A stretch of DNA of 47,339 nucleotides, taken from Streptomyces sp. AC512_CC834 (GTDB lineage: Bacteria; Actinomycetota; Actinomycetes; Streptomycetales; Streptomycetaceae). This document shows, one piece after another, positions 30,234-38,300 of the stretch. Location: NCBI RefSeq assembly GCF_019049325.1, contig NZ_JAGMUO010000043.1, positions 1-47,339 of the forward strand, given 5' to 3'. The notes under the pieces are model-generated. The model ran no database searches and was not told the DNA's origin. It saw only the letters and a program-made list of their open reading frames with translations. The stretch's first letter is position 1, and every line of letters begins with the position of its first letter. Both the position numbers and the translations under genes were made by a program.

Positions 30234-31146
30234 CAACAACAGCACTGGCAAGCAGACGGGCCGGCAGACGGACGAGCGTGTACCCACCGTCGTCGTCGAC
30301 GGCGTGGACATCGTCTACCGGGTCAACGGCACCGGCGCCGGCCGCGGCTCCGCGACCGCCGCCCTCAACCGCATCCTGCGCCGCGAGAAGAGCGAGAAGG
30401 CGTCGGGCGTGCGCCGGGTGCACGCCGTGAAGAACGTGTCCTTCGTGGCGTACCGGGGCGAGGCCATCGGCCTGATAGGCACCAACGGCTCGGGCAAGTC
30501 GACGCTGCTCAAGGCGGTCGCCGGCCTGCTCCCGGTGGAGAACGGCCGCATCTACACCGACGGCCAGCCCTCCCTCCTCGGCGTCAACGCGGCCCTGATG
30601 AGCGACCTCACCGGTGAGCGCAACGTGTACCTCGGCGGCCTGGCGATGGGCATGTCCCGCGCGCAGATCAGGGACCGGTACCAGGAAATCGTCGACTTCT
30701 CGGGGATCAACGACAAGGGCGACTTCATCACCCTGCCGATGCGCACGTACTCCTCCGGCATGGCCGCCCGCCTGCGCTTCTCCATCGCCGCCGCCAAGGA
30801 CCACGACGTCCTCCTCGTCGACGAGGCCCTGGCCACCGGCGACCGTTCCTTCCAGAAGCGCTCCGAGCAACGCATCCGCGAGCTGCGGGGGCACGCCGGC
30901 ACGGTGTTCCTGGTCAGCCACAGCAACAAGTCCATCCGCGACACCTGCGAGCGGGTGCTGTGGCTGGAGCGCGGTGAGCTGCGGATGGACGGGCCGACGG
31001 AGGAGGTCCTGAAGGAGTACGAGAGGTTCACCGGCGGCCCGGACAAGGCGGCGAAACCCAAGGCCCCGCCCAAAGCATCACCCAAAGCATCACCCAAGGC
31101 CCCGCCCAAGACCGAGCCCGCGCCCAAGGCACAGGCGGCCATCTGA
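30226..31146 (+). CDS. Polysaccharide exporter ATPase (TagH-like, 306 aa)
   Basis: An ATP-binding cassette with Walker A GTNGSGKSTLLKAVAG, signature region RTYSSGMAARLRFSIAAA, Walker B HDVLLVDEALATGD and switch His in VFLVSHSNKS. The signature motif is written SSGM, a normal variant in the polysaccharide-export class. GTG 30226 overlaps the permease stop by eight bases. It has a 40-residue Lys/Pro/Ala-rich C-terminal tail (PKAPPKASPKASPKAPPKTE), disordered and basic, which replaces the extra domain seen in some TagH. Exports an undecaprenyl-linked polymer together with the preceding permease. Confidence 0.93.
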   Translation: MADNNSTGKQTGRQTDERVPTVVVDGVDIVYRVNGTGAGRGSATAALNRILRREKSEKASGVRRVHAVKNVSFVAYRGEAIGLIGTNGSGKSTLLKAVAGLLPVENGRIYTDGQPSLLGVNAALMSDLTGERNVYLGGLAMGMSRAQIRDRYQEIVDFSGINDKGDFITLPMRTYSSGMAARLRFSIAAAKDHDVLLVDEALATGDRSFQKRSEQRIRELRGHAGTVFLVSHSNKSIRDTCERVLWLERGELRMDGPTEEVLKEYERFTGGPDKAAKPKAPPKASPKASPKAPPKTEPAPKAQAAI

Positions 31147-31169
31147 GCGCCCCCTCCCCCGGGAGGCGC
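31147..31169 (+). terminator. Possible hairpin after the exporter ATPase gene
   Basis: gcgcc..ctccc and gggaggcgc can pair with a two-base bulge directly after the stop. It precedes an A/T-richer stretch (cacaattaacccttttgccc), which may be a new promoter for the next gene. Confidence 0.35.
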
Positions 31170-31270
31170 ACTCACAATTAACCCTTTTGCCCGATTAGTG
31201 TCACGATGACCGAATAGCCAGCGACCCACAGGAGTGCCCCGGGAGCGACGAAGGCGAAGGAGTCCCCGCC

Positions 31271-33565
31271 ATGTCCGAGACCCCCGACCTCAGCGTCGTG
31301 GTCCACGGCCGCAACGTCCAGGACCTGCTGCCCCCGCTCCTCGACTCCCTCGACGCCCACCCCCTCACCGGCGTCGAGGTGATCGTCGCCGCCGTCGGGG
31401 ACTGGGCGCGGGAGACGGCCGAGCGGCACACCCCCGCGTTCACCGTGCTGCCCCTTCCGGACGGGGCCGGTGACGCCGCGGCCCGCTCTGCGGGGGCGGC
31501 CCGGGCGAGGGGCCGGTGGCTGCACTTCGTCCACGCCAAGGACGGGCTGCCCCCCGGCGCCCCGCACACCGTCGCCCAGCACGCCGCCGGCCTCCCGGAC
31601 ACGGTGGACGTCCTGCTGTTCGACCACGTACGCGGTTCCTGGCGGGTCTCCGGGCTGCCCTCCCCCGACGGCCCCCGCCTCGCGCGCGCGGGCCGCGCCG
31701 AGGAGGGCCTCGCCCTCGACGACCGCGCGGCGCTGCTCCGCCTGACCCCGCTGCTCGGCAACCGCGTCGTGCGCGCCGGCTTCTGGCAAGCGCACGAGCG
31801 CCTGCTCACCACCGAGGACGAGCCGTTCGCCGCGTACGCAGCCCTGCTGCTCGCCGACCGCGTCGCCTGCCTGCCCCACCCCGCGTACGAGGACCACCGG
31901 CTGCGCCCCGAGAGCCTCCCGCCGCCCACGCCGGCACAGCGGTACGCGCTGGTCGACCGCTACGAGACGCTCCTGTGCCTCGCCGCCGACCGGCCGCCCG
32001 TACGCGCCGTCCTGTACGACCTGATGGTCCGCGACTGCCTGCGCACCTTCGCCCGCGCCGGGATGCCGGACGACGTGGCGCGGGAGTTCTTCCGCCGGGC
32101 GTCCGTGACCGCGCAGCGCCACCGCCCCGAAGGACACCGTCGCCCGGCCGGCCTCGAGGGCGTACGCCGGTCGCTGCTGGAGGAGGGCGCCTACACCGAG
32201 TACCGCGCGCTCCAGGCCGCCAACCACGCCCGCCGCGGGGTGCGGTCGGCCGTGCGCACCGGCAGACGCCGGGCCGGGACGCGGCTGCGCGCCCTCCAGT
32301 ACCGCGGGGCCCTGGCCCGTCCGGTCGACCCGCACCTCGCCGTCTTCTCGGCGTACTGGAACCGCGGAGTGGCCTGCAACCCGGCCGCGATCGCCGCCGA
32401 GCTCGCCGAACTCGCCCCGAGCGTCCACCCGGTGTGGGTGGTCACCGCCGCGAACGCGGCCCTGCTGCCGCCGGGCACCGACCACGTCGTCCCGGGCACC
32501 CGCCGCTACTGGGAGGTGCTGGCGCGCGCCAAGTACCTCGTCAACAACGTCAACTTCCCGGACGCGGTGGTCAAACGCCCCGGCACCGTCCATCTCCAGA
32601 CGCACCACGGCACCCCGCTCAAGCGCATGGGTGTGGACCAGTTGCCGTTCCCGGCCGCCGCGCACGGTCTGAACTTCCAGGCCCTGCTGGAACGCGTCGA
32701 CAAGTGGGACTACAGCGTCTCCGCCAACGGCCACACCACCCGCATGTGGCAGCGCGCCTACCCGTCCCGCCACATCTCCCTCGACCACGGCTATCCGCGC
32801 AACGACGTCTACTACACCGCCGGCGCCGCCGAGGTCCGCGCGGTCCGCGAGCGGCTCGGCATCGCGCCCGGCCGCAGGGCGATCCTCTACGCGCCCACCC
32901 ACCGCGACTACGAGGCCGGCTGGACCCCGCGTCTGGACCTGGCGGCCCTCGCCGACCAGCTCGGCGAGGAAACGGTACTGCTGGTCCGTGCGCACTACTT
33001 CTACGAGAGCGCGTCCGCCCCTTCCACCCCGTTCTCCCCGTCCGCCCCCTCCTCCACGTCCGCCCCTTCCTCCACGTCCGCCCCTCCCTCCCCGTCCGCC
33101 GCCCTGGCGGGCCTGCGCCGCACCGGTCGCCTCGTCGACGTCTCCTCCTACGAGCCCGTCGAGGAGCTGTGCCTGGCCGCCGACGCACTGGTCACCGACT
33201 ACTCGTCGATCATGTTCGACTACGCCAACCTCGACCGCCCGATCGTCATCCACGCCGACGACTGGGAGACGTACCGCACCACCCGCGGCGTCTACTTCGA
33301 CCTGATGGCCGAAGCCCCGGGACCGGTCGCCCGCACCCAGGCGGAACTCACGGAGATCCTCACCACCGACGCCTGGCGCGACGCACGCGCGGCGAAGGCA
33401 CGGACCGCCTTCCGGCGCCGGTTCTGCGAGTACGACGACGGCCGCGCCGCCGAACGCGTCGTACGCCGGGTCTTCCTCGGCGAGGACGAGCGGACCCTGC
33501 CCCCGGTCCTGCCGATCGAGGACCGCACCCCGGCGCCGAGCCCCGAGGAGGCCACCGCGTCATGA
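31271..33565 (+). CDS. Degenerate-GT2 / CDP-glycerol-glycerophosphotransferase-like fusion, paralog 4
   Basis: A 764-residue relative of the three tandem genes 14-20 kb upstream. The first half has the GT2 frame but not its chemistry: VDDCSPD has become AVGDWAR and the DxD site reads H88-A-K-D-G. An acidic pair (E182-D183) survives. The second half is complete: QTHHGTPLKRMGVD (His446), YPRNDVYY, LYAPTHRDYEAGW, VRAHYFYE, TDYSSIMFDYANLDRP. A Ser/Pro/Thr-rich repeat (33012-33100) is inserted just after RAHYFYE. The best reading is a glycerophosphotransferase-like polymerase with a non-catalytic GT2 scaffold. ATG overlaps no neighbour; the downstream gene overlaps its stop by four bases. Confidence 0.88.
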   Translation: MSETPDLSVVVHGRNVQDLLPPLLDSLDAHPLTGVEVIVAAVGDWARETAERHTPAFTVLPLPDGAGDAAARSAGAARARGRWLHFVHAKDGLPPGAPHTVAQHAAGLPDTVDVLLFDHVRGSWRVSGLPSPDGPRLARAGRAEEGLALDDRAALLRLTPLLGNRVVRAGFWQAHERLLTTEDEPFAAYAALLLADRVACLPHPAYEDHRLRPESLPPPTPAQRYALVDRYETLLCLAADRPPVRAVLYDLMVRDCLRTFARAGMPDDVAREFFRRASVTAQRHRPEGHRRPAGLEGVRRSLLEEGAYTEYRALQAANHARRGVRSAVRTGRRRAGTRLRALQYRGALARPVDPHLAVFSAYWNRGVACNPAAIAAELAELAPSVHPVWVVTAANAALLPPGTDHVVPGTRRYWEVLARAKYLVNNVNFPDAVVKRPGTVHLQTHHGTPLKRMGVDQLPFPAAAHGLNFQALLERVDKWDYSVSANGHTTRMWQRAYPSRHISLDHGYPRNDVYYTAGAAEVRAVRERLGIAPGRRAILYAPTHRDYEAGWTPRLDLAALADQLGEETVLLVRAHYFYESASAPSTPFSPSAPSSTSAPSSTSAPPSPSAALAGLRRTGRLVDVSSYEPVEELCLAADALVTDYSSIMFDYANLDRPIVIHADDWETYRTTRGVYFDLMAEAPGPVARTQAELTEILTTDAWRDARAAKARTAFRRRFCEYDDGRAAERVVRRVFLGEDERTLPPVLPIEDRTPAPSPEEATAS
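33012..33100 (+). repeat. Imperfect tandem repeat coding a Ser/Pro/Thr loop in paralog 4
   Basis: Units around gccccttcctccacgtcc recur two to three times, keeping the frame and encoding SAPSSTSAPSSTSAPP. The insert comes directly after the RAHYFYE strand; paralog 2 has only DRGGQ in this position. Confidence 0.8.
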
Positions 33566-35274
33566 GGACAGCCACCACGAGCCCGGCCACGGCCACGCTC
33601 CCGCCCTTGAGCATCCCGGACGTCACCGTCACGGTCATCGTCTACAACGACGCCGAGCGCCTCCCCCGCGCGGTCGCCTCCGTGCTGCGCCAGACCCACG
33701 CGAACATCGAGGTCGTCATCAGCGACGACCACTCGACCGACGCGACCGAGGAGGTGGCCCGCGAACTGGCCGCCCATGACCCGCGCATCGTGTACCTGAG
33801 ACTGCCCGAGAACAGCGGCGGGTGCAGCGCCCCGCGCAACCGCGCCCTGGATATCGCGCGGGCGCCCTACCTGATGTTCCTGGACAGCGACGACGAACTG
33901 CCCGAACGCGCCGTCGAGGTCCTGCTCGCCGCCCACCGCGAACGCGACCTGGACTTCGCGATGGGCGCCGTGCACCGCGTCCGCGTGGACGGCGGACGCC
34001 GTACGACCTGGATGCCGCACCTGGTCGCCGAGCGCCGCGCCCTGGACGGCATCGAGGCCGACCCGCGCCTGTTCTTCGAGCACCTCTCCACCAGCAAGAT
34101 GTACGCCCGCGGCTTCCTCGACCGGCACGGCCTGCGCTTCCCCGAGGGCATCCACTACGAGGACCAGCTCTTCTCGGCGCAGGCGTACTGCCTGGCCAAG
34201 ACGTTCACCGTCGTCCCGGAGCCGGTCTACCGCTGGTACATCGCGCCGTACGCGGCCTCCGAGACCGCCTCCATCTCCAACCAGCGGCACAAGCTCACCA
34301 ACGTCCGCGACCGCGTCCACGTGCAGCGCCTCATCGACGCGTTCCTGGCCGGGAGCGGGCACGAGGCGCTGCGCGAGGACAAGGACTTCAAGTTCCTCAA
34401 GCACGACTTCCGGATGTACGCCGGTGACCTCCCCTACCGGGACGACGCGTGGCTGGCGTCCTTCGCGGACCTGGTGAACCCCTACCTCGACACGCTCGCC
34501 GAGGGCGCCTACGCCCGGCTGCCCCGCTCCGAACGGGTCGTCCTGCGACTGCTGCGTGACCGGCGCCTCGCCGACGTCCGCACGGCCGCCCGGGGCCTCG
34601 GCCACGACGTGGCACCGCGCCGGGTGACGCCGGACGGGGAAAGCGGCCGCGTGTACTGGGGCGAGGGTGTGCCCCGGTCCCCCGAGGCCCGTCGCGAGCT
34701 GGACCTGACGGACCTGGAACTGGACACCCGGCCGTTCTTCACCGCCCTGCTCCGGCACGAGATCACGGAGGTCACACGCGGCCCCGGTGCGTCGGTCGAC
34801 CTCACCGTCCGCACCTACGACCCGGCCCTGCGCCTCCCCGTCGGCCCCCAGCGCGCGGTACTCCACCTCTCCCCCGGCCGGCGGCGGCTCACGGTGCCCT
34901 TCCGCCTCTCGCCCGTCGGCCCCGGCCTCTTCGAGGGCCGCGTCCGCCTGGACCTGGCGGCGGCCCGCCTTCCCCTCCAGGGCTTCGAGGGGGTACGCCA
35001 TCCCGTACTCCGCCTGCGCCACCAGGGCCGGACCCACACCGGCATCCTCCTGGCGCCCCTGTCCTTCCCACCCCTCACGGCCCGCGTCCCCTACCGCGCC
35101 GGCCTCACCCCGCACCGGGTCACGCTGCGCCCGGAGGGCCACAACCCGGGCCGCCTCCAGATCCACTGGCGGCCGACGGGCACCACGTCGTCCCTGATCC
35201 GCCCGGCGATACGCCGCCTGTCCACCCCCCGAACACGCAGAGCGTCCCGCTTGGCAGCCAACATCCTTCACTGA
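33562..35274 (+). CDS. GT2 glycosyltransferase, TarS-like (570 aa)
   Basis: N-terminal family 2 glycosyltransferase: VTVTVIVYNDAERLPRAVAS, ISDDHSTDATEEV, then the DxD segment YLMFLDSDDELPE and HYEDQLF as the acidic catalytic loop. From about residue 340 the C-terminal half is beta-rich (VDLTVRTYDPALRLPV, PGLFEGRVRLDLAAARLPL), similar in arrangement to the C-terminal modules of wall-teichoic-acid glycosyltransferases such as TarS. Its ATG overlaps the stop of paralog 4 (atga), so the two are coupled. Likely role: decorating the polymer with a sugar. The convergent NAD-GDH gene starts its 3' end 72 bp later. Confidence 0.88.
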   Translation: MRTATTSPATATLPPLSIPDVTVTVIVYNDAERLPRAVASVLRQTHANIEVVISDDHSTDATEEVARELAAHDPRIVYLRLPENSGGCSAPRNRALDIARAPYLMFLDSDDELPERAVEVLLAAHRERDLDFAMGAVHRVRVDGGRRTTWMPHLVAERRALDGIEADPRLFFEHLSTSKMYARGFLDRHGLRFPEGIHYEDQLFSAQAYCLAKTFTVVPEPVYRWYIAPYAASETASISNQRHKLTNVRDRVHVQRLIDAFLAGSGHEALREDKDFKFLKHDFRMYAGDLPYRDDAWLASFADLVNPYLDTLAEGAYARLPRSERVVLRLLRDRRLADVRTAARGLGHDVAPRRVTPDGESGRVYWGEGVPRSPEARRELDLTDLELDTRPFFTALLRHEITEVTRGPGASVDLTVRTYDPALRLPVGPQRAVLHLSPGRRRLTVPFRLSPVGPGLFEGRVRLDLAAARLPLQGFEGVRHPVLRLRHQGRTHTGILLAPLSFPPLTARVPYRAGLTPHRVTLRPEGHNPGRLQIHWRPTGTTSSLIRPAIRRLSTPRTRRASRLAANILH

Positions 35275-35297
35275 CCCAGCGGGTAACCCGGACACAA

Positions 35298-35330
35298 AGG
35301 CGCCCCGGGCCGCACCGGCCCGGGGCGCCT
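35298..35330. terminator. Strong bidirectional terminator between convergent genes
   Basis: A perfect 15 bp G/C stem (aggcgccccgggccg pairing with cggcccggggcgcct) with a three-base loop, cac. It lies between the TarS-like gene on the plus strand and the glutamate dehydrogenase gene on the minus strand, so it can end transcripts from both sides. Confidence 0.85.
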
Positions 35331-35345
35331 CACACGGCTACGCCG

Positions 35346-38300
35346 TCACCCGTGCGTGCGCAGCAGCGTCCGCATCGTCCGCATCGCCACCGACAGGTTG
35401 GACAGGTCGAACGCGTCCGAGCTGCGGATCTCCTCCAGCGTGGTGCGGGCCCGGCCGAGGATCGCGGCGTTCTTCTGCTCCCACGCCTTGAACCGCTGCT
35501 CGGGCGTCGACCTGCCGTTGCCCGCCGCCAGGACGTCGGCGGTGAGCGACGCGTGCGCCGCGTACAGGTCCTCGCGGATCGCCGCGCGGGCCATGGACTG
35601 CCAGCGGTCGGTGCGGGGCAGGTCGCTGATGCGGTCCTTCAACTGGGTGACGCCGAGCCGGTCGGCAACGTCGTAGTACACCTCGGCGACGTCCAGCGGC
35701 TCCTTGCCCATGCGGTCGGCCACCGACACGATGTCCAGCGTCGCGAAGGCCGAGGAGAACCCGGCCACCCGCGTGGCCGGCTCGTCCGGGACTCCGGCGG
35801 CGGTCAGCTCGTCGTAGATGTGCTGGTACCACTCCGCGTCCGCGCCGCGCAGCAGCTTCGGCAACTGCGACCAGACCTGCTCGACCCGCTCGGCGAAGAA
35901 CTCCACCGTCTCGGCCAGCTCCAGCGGCTGCGGCCGGTTGTTGAGCAGCCAGCGCGTGCCGCGCTCGACCAGCCGGCGCGAGTGCAGCCGGATACGGGTC
36001 TGCACCGCGGCGTCGACCTTGGTGTCCAGGGCCTCGACCGCGTCCCACACCACGGAGGAACGGAAGATCGCCCGGGCCACGGTCTGCGCCCGCACGATCT
36101 CCTCAAGCGACGCGCCGGTCTCCTCGCGCATCCGGTGCAGATACGTCGTACCGCCCGTGTTGACCGTGTCGTTGACCAGGACGGTCGTCGTGATCTCGCG
36201 GCGCAGCGGGTGACCGTCGACCTGCTCCAGGAACTCCTCGCGCAGCGCCGTGGGGAAGTACGCGTGCAGCAGGCCCTTGAGGTACGGGTCGTCGGGCAGC
36301 GAGGTGTGCAGCAGCTCCTCGGCGACCGTGATCTTCGTGTACGCCAGCAGCACGGCCGTCTCCGGTCCGGTCAGGCCGTGTCCGGTGCCGAGCCGCTCGC
36401 GGATCTGGCGGTCGGTGGGCAGGAACTCCAGGGCCCGGTTGAGGTGGCCCTCCCTGACCAGGTGCCGCATGAAGCGCTGCTGGGCGTTCATCATGTCCTT
36501 GGACTGGGCCAGCGCGTTGGCGATCGCCGTGTTCTGCGCGTAGTTGTTGCGCAGGACCAGCGCGCCGACCTCGTCGGTCATCCGGGCGAGCAGCTTGTTG
36601 CGCTGCTTGACGGTCATGTCGCCGTCCTTGACGAGACCGTTGAGCAGGATCTTGATGTTCACCTCGTGGTCGGAGGTGTCCACGCCCGCGCTGTTGTCGA
36701 TGGCGTCGGTGTTGAGCCTGCCGCCCTGGAGCGCGAACTCGATCCGGCCGAGCTGGGTCAGGCCCAGGTTGCCGCCCTCGCCTACGACCTGGACCCGCAG
36801 GGCCTTGCCGTCGACGCGGATGGCGTCGTTGGCCTTGTCGCCGACGTCGGCGTTGGACTCGGTGGACGCCTTGACGTACGTACCGATGCCGCCGTTCCAC
36901 AGCAGGTCGACCGGGGAGCTGAGGATCGCCTTCATCAGCTCGGCCGGGGTCATCTTGGTGACGCCCGACTCGATGCCGAGGGCCTCGCGGATGTGCGCGT
37001 TGACCGGGATCGACTTGGCCGTGCGCGGGAAGATGCCGCCGCCCGCCGAGAGCAGCTCGGTGTTGTAGTCCTCCCACGAGGAGCGCGGCAGCTCGAACAG
37101 CCGGCGGCGTTCGGCGTACGAGCTGGCCGCGTCCGGGACCGGGTCGACGAAGATGTGCCGGTGGTCGAAGGCGGCGACCAGGCGGATGTGCTCGCTGAGC
37201 AGCATGCCGTTGCCGAAGACGTCACCGGACATGTCGCCGACGCCGACGACGGTGAAGTCCTGGGTCTGGGTGTCCACGCCCAGCTCCCGGAAGTGCCGCT
37301 TGACGGACTCCCAGGCGCCGCGGGCGGTGATGCCCATGCCCTTGTGGTCGTAGCCCGCGCTGCCGCCGGAGGCGAAGGCGTCGCCGAGCCAGAAGTTGTA
37401 GGACTCGGCGACCTCGTTGGCGATGTCCGAGAACTTCGCGGTGCCCTTGTCGGCGGCGACGACGAGGTAGGTGTCGTCCTCGTCGTGCCGGACGACGTCC
37501 GCGGGGTGCACGACCTCGCCGGCCACCATGTTGTCGGTGATGTCGAGCAGCGCCGAGATGAACGTCTTGTAGCTGGCGATGCCCTCCGCCAGCCACGCGT
37601 CGCGGTCGACGCCCGGGTCGGGCAGTTGCTTGGCGACGAAGCCGCCCTTGGCGCCCACCGGCACGATGACGGTGTTCTTCACCATCTGCGCCTTGACCAG
37701 GCCGAGGATCTCGGTGCGGAAGTCCTCCCGGCGGTCCGACCAGCGCAGACCACCGCGCGCGACCTTGCCGAAGCGCAGGTGCACGCCCTCGACGCGCGGC
37801 GAGTACACCCAGATCTCGAACGCGGGGCGCGGCGCGGGCAGGTCGGGGATGGCCTGCGGGTCGAACTTCATGGAGACGTAGTCGTGCGGCGCGCCGCCGG
37901 TCGCCTCCTGGAAGAAGTTGGTCCGCAGCGTCGCCTTGATGACGGTGAGGAAGGACCGCAGGATCCGGTCCTCGTCGAGGCTCGCGACCTGGTCGAGGGC
38001 GGCGTCGACCTCTTCGAGCAGGGCGTCGACGATCTCGCGGCCGGCGCGCTGCCGCTCCGGCGCCATCCGGGCCTCGAACAGGTTGATGAGCAGGCGCGTG
38101 GTGTGGACGTTGTTGCGGAGGGTGTCCTCCATGTAGTCCTGGCTGAACGTGGAGCCGGCCTGCCGCAGGTACTTGGCGTACGCGCGCAGCACCATGGCCT
38201 CGCGCCAGGTCAGACCGGCGCTGAGCACGAGGGAGTTGAAGCCGTCGTTCTCCGCCTTGCCGGTCCAGGTGGCGGCGAAGGCGTCCTGGACGCGCTCGCG

